Source: Macrothele yani (taxonomy: Eukaryota; Arthropoda; Arachnida; Araneae; Macrothelidae). From it: DNA of 64,000 bases. The notes under the pieces are model-generated. The model was given only the letters and a program-made list of their open reading frames with translations. It ran no database searches and had not been told where the DNA came from. Positions 43,880-54,830 of the stretch are shown here, in pieces; position 1 is the stretch's first letter; every line of letters begins with the position of its first letter. The translations under genes and the position numbers were made by a program. The DNA lies in the NCBI GenBank assembly GCA_039090855.1, contig CM077006.1, positions 50,787,336 through 50,851,335 of the forward strand. The letters run 5' to 3'.

Positions 43880-45190
43880 TATTTATATTCATTTTTGCGG
43901 TAGAGAACAATTCCCTGATCTGCAGGGTTTTCCTGTTTCGCGGAGAGTTCCTTTTACAAAAGGGAAAACGGAAATTCTTTCTGCCGGGAAATCAAAAGAG
44001 TTGAACGACTGTTCTATTTAAAGACAATGAAAAAGGTGTATGAAGCAGAAGACAATGGGGCCTCACTTGTGAGAAGAAGAGAGAGTAAAGTTTTATGTTT
44101 TATTTCTTTTCTTCATTTTTTTTTTTTTTTTTTTTTGAAAGAAGATAAGGGGGAAAAGAAATCTCTGCTATTGTGATGACTGTTACCTCCGGAATGCGAG
44201 CATGGAAATTGCTCCGAAAGAAATCAAACGGGGAGGTCTCGCCCACGACCAACAGAAAGAAAGAGGATAGGGAGGGAATTAAACGCTGCAACACACGCGC
44301 GTACGTCCCGCTGTTGGAGAATATCCGTGGTACACGAAGGAGAGCGTTTCTAAAAAAAATAATAGCCAATTCGTGCGAGATAATGCCCGAAAATTGCGCC
44401 ACAAAGCTTTACGCACGCCATGATGGTACTTAAGATGAAAGTGTGTGTGTCCAACGAGGCACAGAAGGTCAGAGCTGCTCTGTCGTAACAATATCATTGA
44501 TATTATAGTACCAAAAATATCTTCCTACTATAAAAGAGGAAGAAGAAATGCATTCCATTCAAAAACACAAAGAAATTTTGCAAGCAGCGTTTGTGAACAT
44601 ACTCATTTGATATAAAAGGATCAAGATAAAAGAGCTAAGTACAAGAGGAATCTTTTCTCTATTACTCTTTTTTTCTTTCGTGACGTCTTGTTAAGATTGC
44701 ATCGGACCGTATCGCTTATATGATACAGTTATTACTTCTGCGTGTTGTGTTTATTATGCAGAGGGATACATTTCCTTTAGGACACCCATAAGAGAAGACG
44801 CAACAGGGGAATGAAGACGAAGATAATAAAATTCAGCAAGTTTTATGTGTCCCCCATAGGCGCACATACGGGTGTGGAGGTCCGCCCCCCCCCCCGAGAA
44901 TGCCCTTGTCCCTTATTCATCAGATGAAGGAAACAAATGATCTTTTAAAATATATTCTTCTGTATGCAGCTAAATTAAAAAAATCGTTTTGCACATGGTT
45001 TTGAAAATTTAATATTTTCATTATGATTAATTAGTTTTCTATACATTTTGTTTTATGATCGCTATTTTACCGTTCGTCTAAGAGTATTTACATTGATTAT
45101 CAAAATTGACTTACATATACAATATTCAAAAGAGTGTTATTTTTCTTAGCCTGCGTATACTAATACATCAGTGTTGATTTATGCCAATAC
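43880..45190. other. Unrecognised sequence
   Basis: Contains a poly(T) run (44118-44136) and a poly(C) run (44884-44896) following a GTGTGGAGGTCCG stretch. Open frames lack motifs. Confidence 0.45.
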
Positions 45191-45199
45191 TCATTAAAA

Positions 45200-45432
45200 A
45201 ATGCTACATTCATATATCATCACCATCAACAGCCATTATCAATGCACTGCTGGATGAAGGTCTCCCCAAGTTTCTTCCACACCGGTCTATCTTGCGCTAA
45301 TCTCCTCAATCTCGCTCCCGCATGTTTTTGAATTTCATCCACCCATCTCCCATGTGGCTTTCTTCTGGATCTTTTCCTGTTCCTTGGAATGCAGTCTAAA
45401 ATTTCGGCTGTCCATCGGTGGCCCGCACCTAG
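45200..45432 (-). pseudogene. RTE-like LINE 3' end
   Basis: The minus strand encodes HRWTAEILDCIPRNRKRSRR, then KPHGRWVDEIQKHAGARLRR, then RPVWKKLGETFIQQCIDNGC, and ends in an (ATGGTGATG)-like simple tail. The WTxxxLxWxPR...GRP/HGRWxDEI... block is the C-terminal region of RTE-type LINE proteins. The plus-strand copy at 58164-58415 is a close relative. It replaces the last residues of the Tc1 transposase that reads into it. Confidence 0.7.
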
Positions 45433-46420
45433 ACGGGTTGGGAGTGACTCAATATGGTGCTGGAAGGTGTTCACAGGTATATGGAGCTATGCTGACTGCA
45501 GTGCGTCTGGCAGCTGTTGAAGGGTGCGTGGTGGAGGATCCATAGAGAGAACAACACGATCGAGGTGGTCCCACAGATGCTCAGTTGGGTTTAAGTTTGG
45601 GGAATCAGGGGGCCAGGGAAGTACTTTGAAGTCTTCATCGCGCTCTTCCAACCACTCTTGCACATTTCTAGCAGTGTGATACGTCGCATTGTCGTTCTAT
45701 AAGATCCCATTCGCCCCAGGGAGGACAATTAGCATGTATGGGTGTACGTGGTCTGCAAGGATTTATTCATAACGAATTCGGTCCATAGTGCCTTCCACAG
45801 GTATGAGTGGACCCAGAGAATGCCACGAAAACATTCCCTAGACCATAACGCTACCCCCCACCAGCTTGTGTTCTGCCCACAATGGTTGAAGAGTGTTTGC
45901 TGTCCGATGTTTCTCGCCTTATACGCGAACTTCCATCCGTTCGTTCGATGAAGCAGAAAACGTGACTCATCGCAGAACGCAATCCTTTGCCAATCAGCGG
46001 AGGTCCAATTCCGATACTGCCGTGCAAATGTAAGCCTTTTCTGCCGATGCACCTTCGTTAGCATAGGTGCAGTGACCATCCGTCTGCATCGGAGCCCCAT
46101 ACGCAGCAGGGTTCGCTGAACTGTTGTTTTAGACACACTTCCGGTAGCCCCCTTGTTCGTTCAGCCACTGTAGCGCGTCGATCGGCCCGCACGCAGCTTC
46201 GCATCCGACGTTCTCCTCTCACATCAATGGCACGTGGTGCTTCGCAGTTTGCACGTCGCTTATTCCCAATAGTGCAATTTCTCCAGTCACGATACACTTT
46301 AACCACAGCAGCACGCAAACTGTTCATAAACAGCGCTGTTCCAGAAATACTGCCACCTCGGCCCGATAGCTGATAATCATCCCTTTTTTGCAAATCTGAT
46401 AATTTGCTCCCTTTATCCAT
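45433..46420 (-). pseudogene. Tc1 transposase, frameshifted and 3'-truncated
   Basis: It starts MDKGSKLSDLQKRDDYQLSG at 46420, then a helix-turn-helix region with AAVVKVYRDW and RGERRMRSCVRADRRATVAE. A second frame encodes RRMVTAPMLTKVHRQKRLTF, WTSADWQRIAFCDESRFLLH (first Asp) and RTNGWKFAYKARN. It breaks again before the last block, whose end (NTFQHHIESLPTRL) reads directly into LINE sequence. Confidence 0.8.
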
Positions 46421-46567
46421 GACAGCAAGGAGTGATATGTTTTCAGAATGCCTGTAGTACACCTTATGTACCATTCAAGCCAGCTCACGGCACGTGCCTT
46501 CATTTATCAGCTACGCGCTGTTGATGTCAAAAGTAGGAGGTGGTCACAATAATGCGACTCGACTGTG
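45433..46567 (-). mobile_element. Tc1-type element truncated by a LINE
   Basis: The right end (complement CACAGTCGAGTCGCATTATT) is followed by TA (46568). The left terminus is missing; a LINE 3' end abuts instead. The terminal motif is related to that of the 43.0-43.9 kb copy. Confidence 0.8.
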
Positions 46568-46745
46568 TATATGTCGTTCCGTTCTTATCTCAGACATCCA
46601 CGCGTCATTCGCTCCTCCGATCTCAGGGTGTTGCCAATCATACTCTAGCGAGAGAGGAGATATTACGTTAAGTTTGAAAAATGCTAAAGAGAACGAACTC
46701 AACTTTACATAGAGAAAGAAACTAAAAAGAAAAGTTAAATTAGAG
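46568..46745 (-). repeat. Dispersed repeat R2, copy 1
   Basis: On the minus strand this matches 55785-55934 plus 56268-56300 on the plus strand. Shared landmarks are TTTCTTTCTCTATGTAAA, GAGTATGATTGGCAACACCC and GTGGATGTCTGAG. Non-coding in both. Confidence 0.7.
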
Positions 46746-47013
46746 TATACGTCACATAGTATAAGTACCAATTTTTAAACATTTAAATTTTCATCATTGG
46801 AAACGGTACCTTCCTTTTGAATTTGTGCACTCCTCCAAATTTCCAGAAGTTGGCGCCTATGAAGCATTGGAATCAGTTCCTCATACTCGGTTAAAAAATT
46901 TTGTGGTTGGTTGCACCAAAAAGTGGTACTATACTACCGGCTGCATCACTTTCTGAGAAAAAGATGCACCATTGTGTGGTGCAAAAAAAAAATAATAAAA
47001 AAATGATGGAACC

Positions 47014-48260
47014 TGTGACGTACTACGGAGGTGAAAACATGTGTCAAGAAGACAAATCTGGAGCGAGACATTCTGTCCGCGCAGCTCAGTTGGGAGAGCG
47101 ACTTACTCCATAGTGAGGGGGATTCGATGCCCGTCGCGGACAATCTTGTGTTTTCACATTGGCGCCCGATTGTGGAAAATGGAACCACTGGCTGTTGGGT
47201 TCTTCGAAAAATGTGCGTTGTTTTTCCCACATATTGTTTGAAATTAATGAAAAATTTCTACTTTGCTTCAAAAAAAAAAAAAAAAAAAATTGAGAGGGAG
47301 ATACACACAATTGACGTGGACTAGGATCATTAAACAGAAGTCATAGCTCTTTCCACATTTATAAGTGAGTAACGGAAAAATTCTCATCGGTCGCCACCGG
47401 GAATCGAATCCAGAGTCTTCCAGTTACACGCCGGATATGCTACGACTGCACCACAGTGTTCTCGAATTTTCCAGACGTACATAAACGTGGAAAGAGCGAT
47501 GACTTCTGTTTGATGATCCTAGTTCACGTCAATTGTGTGTATTAATTATTCATTCGCCTCCTAGTTATTTGTTCAGTTGCTGCTTACCATCTTTGGTGAA
47601 TCCCCAGCAATGTACGGGGCTCCAAGAAGCAACCTGCCATGTGGTTTGGTAGTTAGTCGTATGTGAGTCTGGGAGAATTCGAGGCCGCAGTGGTGCAGTG
47701 GTAGCATGTTCGGCGCGTAACTGGAAGACCCTGGGTTCGATTCCCGGCGACGGCTGATGAGAATTTTTCCGTGTCTCACTTATAAACGCGGAAAGAGGAA
47801 TGACTTCTGTTTGATGAGAGGGAGATGATGTGACGTACTACACAGGTGAAAATATGTGTCGAGATGACAAATCTGCAGCGAGACATTCTGTCCGCGTAGC
47901 TCAGTTGGGAGAGCGACTTACTCCAGAGTGAGGGGAAACGGACAAACTTGTGTTTTCACATTGGTGCCCGATTGTGGAAAATGGAACCAGTGGCCGTTGA
48001 GTTCTTCGAAAAATGTGCATTGTTTGTTCCACATATTGTTTGGAAAAATGAAAAATTTCTGCTTCGCTTCAAAGACCCCCCCCCCCCCAAATAGTGGGAG
48101 ATGATGTGACGTACTACAAGGTGAAAACATGTGTCAAGATGACAAATCTGCAGCCGAGACATTCTGTCGGCGTAGCTCAGCTGGGAGAGCGATTTACTCC
48201 GGAGTGAGGGGACACGGAGAAGGATTCGATGCCCGGCGCGGACAAACTTGTGTTTTCACA
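47014..48260 (+). mobile_element. TRIM-C composite: three tRNA-bearing LTRs, two interiors
   Basis: Three LTRs (47014-47158, 47829-47960, 48105-48260) start TGTGACGTACTAC and end TTTTCACA. After LTR1 comes TTGGCGCCCGATTGTGG and after LTR2 a near copy, both like a tRNA-Lys-type primer-binding site. Interiors are about 140 bp, without coding sequence, and end in purine-rich tracts. AACC stands on both outer sides (47010-47013 and 48261-48264), so the whole array behaves as one insertion. LTR2 has lost part of its B-box region. The first interior is interrupted at 47303-47814. Confidence 0.82.
47303..47814. mobile_element. tRNA-headed SINE-like cluster (family E) with target duplication
   Basis: TGAGAGGGAGAT stands at 47291-47302 and 47815-47826. 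Inside are two tRNA-like units in opposite orientation: minus at 47395-47460 and plus at 47684-47755 (GGTGCAGTGGTAGCATGTTC, then GGGTTCGATTCCCGG). The first is enclosed by inverted arms (ACACACAATTGACGTGGACT with its complement near 47520-47540). The plus unit folds as a Thr-like cloverleaf with imperfect acceptor pairs. Confidence 0.65.
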
Positions 48261-48496
48261 AACCTTACTCCATAATGTGATGCAACCTTGTACCGTAGCG
48301 TGGTGCAAAGTTACACCATGTTGTTGGGTTTTGTTTGCACTATATATAATGCTGTATGTTTGCAGTATACAATGTTGTATGCTTGCACAACAAAAATAAT
48401 GTGTTCGTGTGCATTATATAATGGTGTCTTTTCTCAGAAAGCAGTGCGGATGGTGTAGTACCACTTTTTGGTGCCACCTACCACATAATTTTTAAC

Positions 48497-49850
48497 AGTG
48501 ATAGCAGAAAAATTGCGCACCAGATAAAGCGGATGTAAATATAAAATATCAGGCAACTTTTCGATAGAAAAAGAATTTTTCAGCACGCTATCTGCAAACG
48601 GCGATATCGAGTCTTCGTAGATAAGGGCGAAATAATAATACACGGACGACATTTTTTGAAACGCGCATGCTATAGCTGAAGATGTGCCAGGAAAAATGTT
48701 CTGCCACGCGCAAATGATAGCGTGACCCGATCGCAATTTTGAAGCTTCTTGTCGTCGAGGCGCTGAAGCAAATCAAGATGGAAGAAGAACAAAAAGCCAT
48801 CCTTCAGGGATGTGATTTGTCTGCGACCGACAGGAAAAGAAAAAGAAAGAAGTACAACTCTGACTGTATCCGAGTGAGCAATGGTGTTTTATCGCCTCAT
48901 CGATGAATCACCGATTGCGCATTTGGAGTGAAGGAAAGAAGGACAACTGCTAAGGTTGGTGGAACGTTAGTCATCGGCGAAACTCCACGGGCCACCAATT
49001 ATCACTACACGGGCCCACAAGACATCATCAGAAAACCAAGCAGCCGATGAAAAAGTCCTTTTGTGATGATGGGGGCTAATTCATAGGTAGAATTTGCTCA
49101 ATGAACATCCTACGTAAGGAGCAGGGCTGCTTTAACCCAAATTTCGCAGAATGCAGGGCAAATAGGTGAACACCACAGGCGTACAGTTCTTATAAACGAA
49201 ACAAGAACAGGTAAAATAAACGAAGAAGGCAAGTATTTCCGGGTGAACTTGAAATTTAAAATGATAATTGCTTTTACTAGTACCGCCCTCAAATAATTAC
49301 ACTAAAGGTACAATTATGAGTTAGAACTTTCTCAATAAAAGCCGGAAGGTAGTCTTAATAGAAACACTTTTCCTTTGTTTCCTGCATTCTTCGTTTTCTA
49401 GATCTTTCCTTTTCGTGGTCAAGTTGTTCTTCGATTTCTTTATTACCATTAGTGAGTACATTTTTATACTTTCGACGACTCTCAGATTGTATATTGCTAC
49501 GTAGCATAATTACTTCCTTTACACAAAAGAGAAAAACCGTACTAGTGATCCGATTTATTGGCGTAAAATAGAAACATTTCCAAGCTTTCGCTCATCAATC
49601 AGACGGCATTTTCGAGAAAGGTAGACAGGGAATTGCAGTTTCTGCCTACCATGCGGTTGATGTGCAAAGCAGGGACGTCGCTAGATTTCGAAATCAGGGT
49701 GGGCGAGCATTATTTTTGGTGGGGAAAGCATGATAGCAAATTTTTTTACGAAACACTGAAAGAACGAATTTTTAATGCTTTTCATTGCCAGCTACAAAGG
49801 AATTTGTGCAATCAGCAGCCCCTCCAGCTAGACACACATATACATACACG
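48497..49850. other. Unrecognised sequence
   Basis: Overlapping minus-strand frames at 48434-48800 have no family motif. No RNA or element boundary detected. Confidence 0.4.
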
Positions 49851-49854
49851 GAAT

Positions 49855-50366
49855 AGACAAAGTCATCGCTCTTTCCACGTTTTTCTTCAATTAAGACACA
49901 GCAACCGAAAAATTGTTATTCGGACACCGCTGGGATCGTACCCCAGATATCTCGATAACTAGTCAAGTGCGTTTGCCTTACGCTACAGTAGCCAACAATC
50001 TACAACGCTATGTGTGTTTATCTGTCAGCATCTGACTTCACAAATCCGTAGGGATGGGATCAGCAACTGAGACGTCTCCATCTGGTGGGACTTAACGGCA
50101 CAAGCTATTAAATTGTAGCTAATAAATCCAAAGAGCGAGAGTGATAGTGAAAATCTTCCAAATACGTGGAGACAATGTGAATAAACACTCATTGCTCTTT
50201 CCATGTTTTCTTTTAACACACCGCAACTGAAAAATTGTTATCTGGGTACCACTGAGATCGTACCCCAGTTTTCTCGATAACTAGCCAAGTGCGTTCGCCT
50301 TACGCTATGGTGGCCAACAATTCATGGTGCCAAATACGTCTCCACGTATTTGGAAGATTTTCACTA
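49855..50366 (-). repeat. Two family E/F SINE-like copies, one in inverted arms
   Basis: Near 49862-49990 and 50195-50320, minus-strand units share CTCTTTCCA(C/T)GTTTT, CTGAAAAATTGTTATC- and ACC(C)CAG...CGATAACTAG blocks with one another and with family E at 47.3-47.8 kb. The second is enclosed by a perfect inverted pair, CTTCCAAATACGTGGAGAC (50154-50172) with its complement (50340-50358). Confidence 0.62.
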
Positions 50367-50532
50367 CATACACGGATCTCATATCTGACAACTTTTAAGC
50401 ATTACGCGTAAAATTTATGCATTTTAACTGTTCTTTACGATTTTACGCATAGATCGCTTTTTTTTACGCATTTCCGTATATTAAAAAAAAATCTCCTTAT
50501 CTCCCTTGAGAAATATTTATTAATGTTTCAAT

Positions 50533-51190
50533 TAAACCATACCTGCCAACTCTTCCGGAATTTGCGGAAGTTTTCCGGGTTTTTTTTATAGTTTTCCGGT
50601 TTTCCGGCCGGAAGAACTTTTCTTCCGGATTTTTAAAATTTTCTGTATTTTTTGTTAAAAATATTCCTATAAATAAAATATATAACAGAGATGGGAATTT
50701 TGCGCCATTGTGCGCCAGAACACCCTTGCCCCGTCGTCATCGTCCGGACTTCGGCACAGTAAATTGTCCGTGCACACTGTTATGCTTGACGCTGAATAAA
50801 GATCATGCGGTGGGAAGAAAGATTCAGAGACTATCTACTGCGGATTTTACGTAGTTACTATGAAAATAGTCGGTCCTCTACGGACGACGGAAAACATCGA
50901 GTATGCTATGGAAATCGACGGTCCGCTATGGACGACGAAAAACGTTGAGTATGGTATCAAAATGTGATATAATTTGTTCATATTATAAACATCTAAAAAT
51001 TATCAAATGCACAAATATTTGCATTTATTTTTACTTGTACATAGCTATATTCATTACAAATGTTGTTTGCGCATAGTTAAAAAAAATCATTATAAATGTT
51101 TTTCGCGCATAGTTAAAAAAAAAAAAAATCATTAGAAATGCCATTCGCGCCGTTTTACACATTTGAATTTTCTCAGGTTGGCAGGTATGC
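50533..51190. mobile_element. Small inverted-terminal element (CATACCTGCCAAC ends)
   Basis: CATACCTGCCAAC at the left and GTTGGCAGGTATG at the right are exact inverted complements about 650 bp apart. The interior is non-coding and has internal duplications: a CCGGAAG-rich segment, two copies of a CTATGGA(A/C)(A/G)-CGACGG unit near 50875-50950, and two GCGCATAGTTAAAAAA units near 51075-51115. A non-autonomous DNA transposon is likely; family unknown. Confidence 0.6.
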
Positions 51191-52150
51191 CGATCTGATT
51201 AGTTACGCAATTGGTGTAAGAAACAAGAATTGCTAGAATGTCGCCTTCAACCTTTTGCTTGCTCTGAATGCAATGTCTTCAATTGCATTTCAAAATTTTG
51301 CATTTTTGCTTACGAAAAATAGAACTGTATTTGAACACAATTTATTTAAAGGAAAATGTTATGTTTAAAAAAAAATTATCGTGGTGTCACGCAGACACAA
51401 TACTTCACCCCTCTCTCCTTAACTCCTTTACTTCGAGCCAGCGACTTTGTCTTGTACTCCTCTCTTACAAAGCAGTCGTCAGCCACTTACTGCACTTTTA
51501 CTGTCTCGGGGCAGTTTTAAGAGGACTAGTGCATTTTAGACTCCCCTTTCTGTGTTGGAATCCTCTATTTAAAAAAAAAACAAAAAAAAAAAAAAAACAG
51601 CAGAGCAATTATTAGTGACCTCCTGAGTGAATTCCTGTCCGCCATCCTCATTAGTCCCTTGGCTGTACAGTCTTGAAAAAGAGGCCTAAACTAAGGAATT
51701 TGAAGAGTGAAGAACAATTGAATTTCCATGGCCAGGATGCTATTTTGATAACCTATTTTAGAGACATGAACAACGCACTTCCTAGGGAAAAATATGTTGA
51801 TCTACATGAAATAAAAAACAAGACTCATTATTACTTGACAAAGTCCAGATTATATTCTAAGGTTAAGTATATTGAAAAGTGGCCCATTTTGAACTGGGTG
51901 GGCAAGACAAATTTCAGGGTTGGCTCAAACCCACCCTCGCACACCCTTGGCGATCTCCCTGGTGCAAAGGATTTAACTCGTATATTTATATTTTATGCCA
52001 ATAAATCGGATTACTAGTGTAGTTGTACTCTTTTGTGTGTAGTTCCTTCGTATTAATTAATTCCTTTTACACAAAAAGGGAAAAAGTATACTTTTATCTC
52101 CGAGTACGAAAATTCGTCTTAAGTGTCTTGCTGTTGATTTCGTTAACAGT
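51191..52150. other. Unrecognised, one 114-codon open frame
   Basis: The plus-strand frame 51673-52017 starts MKKRPKLRNLKSEEQLNFHG and contains YFRDMNNALPREKYVDLHEI. No family recognised. It has no upstream context suggesting a gene, and poly(A) at about 51571-51598 precedes it. It could be a remnant of an unknown element. Confidence 0.3.
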
Positions 52151-52154
52151 GCAT

Positions 52155-52410
52155 CGTGCTTAATATTTTACTGTTCAGTGCATGTATGCTTCTAACGAAG
52201 AGACAAGGTTCGTTAATTCTAGAACTTCAGATTTTACAGTTCAGTGGCTGTATGCCTGTAACAAAGGGTTAGTTAATTCTAGAGCTTCAGATTTTTCTGT
52301 TCGGGCTTCTATGTCCGTTAGAAAGACAGAAGATTCATTAAATCTAAAGCTTCAGATTTTACTGTTCAGTGTCTATATGCCTGTGACAAAACAGAACGTT
52401 CGTTAATTCT
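52155..52410 (+). repeat. ~65-bp tandem repeat, four units
   Basis: Units share TTAATTCTAGA(A/G)CTTCAGATTT, then CTGTTCAGTG and TGTATGCCTGTAAC. The plus-strand frame stays open across about 75 codons because the units vary little, not because of any protein motif. Confidence 0.82.
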
Positions 52411-52989
52411 TGATCTTATAAATTTGTCAATATGGAAAAGTTTTTATTTTCTTTAGAATTTTTGTCAAGAGTCTTTCTTGTTTAATAAATGGACTGGAAA
52501 ATTCTTTTTTGTGTCTGAAAAAAGTACACATACCCCAAATTTGTTTTAATAAAATTTTATGGTATGTTACTGCTGAAAAAATCTGTATGATCAGTCTGTG
52601 GACACTCCTCCTTTTCTGTTCTTGGAATTTACATGTCGAATCCAGTGGTATATGTGGGATGTTCTGTTAACAAATGTGAGTTATCAGAGAACGTGTTTAT
52701 TGAACCTAAGACTTCAATGCGTTCTTTTTGCTGAGAAATGGTGAAAAAGTAAATTCTATTTTATATGTTACATTTTCTTTGATGAGATTTCTGTTGTAAA
52801 GTAGCGTGATGCTATAGGAATTCTTTGAGGGATTACGATCAAGTTCCTACCTGCATTACTATTATGCCGTAAAACATGGCCGGAAAAGTATACCAGGTGT
52901 TGTTTGATCAGCTGCCCAGGTGTTTGGACGCCTTATAATAACAGCAGCATCCATCGTAAGTAAATCGTATTCCAACTTAAATAGGAACG
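52411..52989. other. Unrecognised sequence
   Basis: No feature recognised. Confidence 0.45.
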
Positions 52990-53325
52990 TTTTTTCAGCT
53001 TGAGATCAAACACAGACGGCTCCATTTTTTTTAAAGATGCCTGATGCACTTCTTCTTCTTCTTAACCTGTTGACGCCCACTACAGGGTATAGGCCTTCCC
53101 TAGACTTTTCTAACTTCTTCGATCCTTAGCTTATAACGAAGGGAATTTCTCCGTAATTTTTATCCGCGCCAGGATTCGAACCGGGGTCCCCTCATTCCGG
53201 AATAAGTTGCTCTACCAATTGAGCTACGCGGACGTTTTATTCTGATTCCTATCTGCCTTTATGTCGTGTGCGTCCTGCTGGCAGGTACGTCACATCTCCT
53301 GGTATACGTTACATCATCTCCCCCT

Positions 53326-53360
<35 letters not shown>

Positions 53361-53980
53361 AATTGCTGGAGAAGGGATTCTCTGATTTTTCCTATCCCGC
53401 GGTGTGGAAATAACATCACACCAATGCGAGATTTTGAACGGTCGGGTCATCCGGATAGTTCGGGCGCCATTATAACGAATAAATTTCTCCGTCATTTCTA
53501 TCCACGCCAGGATTCGAACCCGGATCCCCTCATTCCGGAATAAGTCACTCTACCAATTGAGCTACGCGGACGTTTTATTCTGATTCCTATCTGCCTTTAT
53601 GTCGTGTGCGTCCTTCTGGCAGGTACGTCACATCTCCTGGTACGTTACAAACTTTAGTCCACCATTTAGCACAACTAAGTTTCTAAAGGTCACTCCATCT
53701 TGTTCTCTGGCGTCTTCTTCGTTTCCTTCCATCTCTCGGTTGCCATTCTGTCATTAATCTTGTCCATCTTTCAGTCTTCCAACATGTCCAGCCCATCTCC
53801 ACTTTGATTCATTTTTTTTTATAATATATGTTATTCCTATTCTTATAATTTTATTTCTAACTCTATCTCTTCTTGTTTTTTCTAACATTTTCCCCTCTAA
53901 CTTTCTTATCGATACTCTTATTTTATTGCATTGTCGCTCTGTGATACTCCATGTTTCATTTCCATAAGTAGACATGGGGA
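52990..53980 (-). pseudogene. RTE-like LINE 3' region, split by a TRIM
   Basis: On the minus strand 53975-53754 encodes TYGNETWSITERQCNKIRVS, then KMLEKTRRDRVRNKIIRIGI, then ESKWRWAGHVGRLKDGQD, the conserved C-terminal region of RTE-type LINE proteins. The frame decays near 53650, where a small LTR element intervenes (53132-53649). The LINE resumes at 53131-52990 with an LGKAYTL-like end and a GAAGAAGAAG tail. Confidence 0.72.
53132..53649 (-). mobile_element. TRIM-D3: minus-strand copy with a rebuilt interior
   Basis: Two LTR copies carry the tRNA-like segment: 53471-53649 (5') and 53132-about 53312 (3'). The complement of TGGCGCCCGAAC lies at 53458-53469, one base from the 5' LTR. Here the LTR start is ~17 bp longer (TGTAACGTACC before TGTGACGTACC). 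About half of the interior is replaced by a ~28-base T-run (53331-53359). The flanks AGTT and AGCT (minus strand) agree at three of four bases, so the duplication is only probable. Confidence 0.75.
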
Positions 53981-54209
53981 TAATATACAGTAAAACCCCT
54001 ATTTAACGGACTGCGATTTAACGAATTCCGCGATTTTACGTGCATTTTTTATGGTCCCGACGGAATCACATTGATTAATGCTTGTCGGTTCCCGATTTAA
54101 CGAACACATTTCCTCAATTTAGCGAATTTTTTTTCGTTTTATAAACCACACAACTATGTTGACCAGCATTTTCACGTTAAAAGTTAGCCCGAATACAATA
54201 ATCCCTCTA

Positions 54210-54585
54210 TGATGCCGCGGGTGGTCTAGTGGTCAATGTTTGTGACTGCCACGGAGAAGACCGCGGTTGGTCTAGTGGTCAACGTTCGTGACTGCAACGG
54301 AGAAGACCTCGGGTTTGATCCCAGGCAGGTACGAACGCTTGGACCACTAAATATCCGCCGTGCGTCGGATAGGCACGTTAAGCCGTCGGGCCCCGGGTAC
54401 TGGACCCCAGTAATAAATAAGGGCGTCCTCCTCCCCCTTTCTACCTCGCTTTCGTGTCACTTTCCTATCGGGCACTCTAGCCCAAATCTCCTAGCTTCCT
54501 ATTTCTAAGGGTTGTTTAAGACCTGGGGTCAGACACTCCCTTCATAAAATCCTCTACATATGATCTTATCTGATCTGTTTTCCAT
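54210..54585 (+). mobile_element. SINE family A copy with a doubled head
   Basis: The head (GCGGGTGGTCTAGTGGTCAA) occurs twice in tandem: a partial head at 54217-54255 directly before the full head at 54262. The rest is a standard family A body ending ATGATCTTATCTGATCTG. A partial-head duplication may be a template switch during retroposition. Confidence 0.82.
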
Positions 54586-54611
54586 GAACAGATGCATTTC
54601 GTCCAAATCTG

Positions 54612-54830
54612 ATGCATTTAGTCCAATCTGTTCATTTCCATGAACAGATTGGATTAAATGCATCAGATTCTGATGTAGAAGATGAAGCAGAACTGAAAGT
54701 TAGCTGCTTTAGTAATGCTGGTAACAGTATAGAATGTGCTAAAAAGTACTTGATGCCCTTCTACATTAATCATGCTCTTCATAAAATTGAAGCTGCAATT
54801 AATAAAGCTAAATGTTCAGAAAAAAGATAA
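54612..54830 (+). pseudogene. Pogo-type transposase C-terminal remnant
   Basis: The open frame encodes DSDVEDEAELKVSCFSNAGN, then ECAKKYLMPFYINHALHKIE and AAINKAKCSEKR. Acidic linker plus a ...A...AKKYL...L..IE..I helix pair is what I associate with the C-terminus of pogo/jerky-type transposases. No catalytic residues are present. The call rests mainly on the pogo-like element ends around it. Confidence 0.45.

Larger units (their letters stand above)
46890..48496. mobile_element. TTAA-flanked MITE carrying the TRIM-C composite
   Basis: Inverted ends of about 85 bp: the left has GGTTGCACCAAAAAGTGGTA and the right its complement, with CTTTCTGAGAAAA further in. TTAA stands at both outer edges. 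Without the insertion (47014-48260) it is about 360 bp and non-coding. A TTAA target is known for piggyBac and a few other families, but the terminal bases do not decide which. Confidence 0.72.

Noticed and set aside
46890..48496. A firm piggyBac assignment
   Set aside because: TTAA flanks and inverted ends are visible, but the terminal bases do not match a piggyBac start that I can vouch for.
51673..52017. A host gene exon
   Set aside because: 114 codons starting with Met, but I recognise no family, see no splice-site context I trust, and no neighbouring exon.
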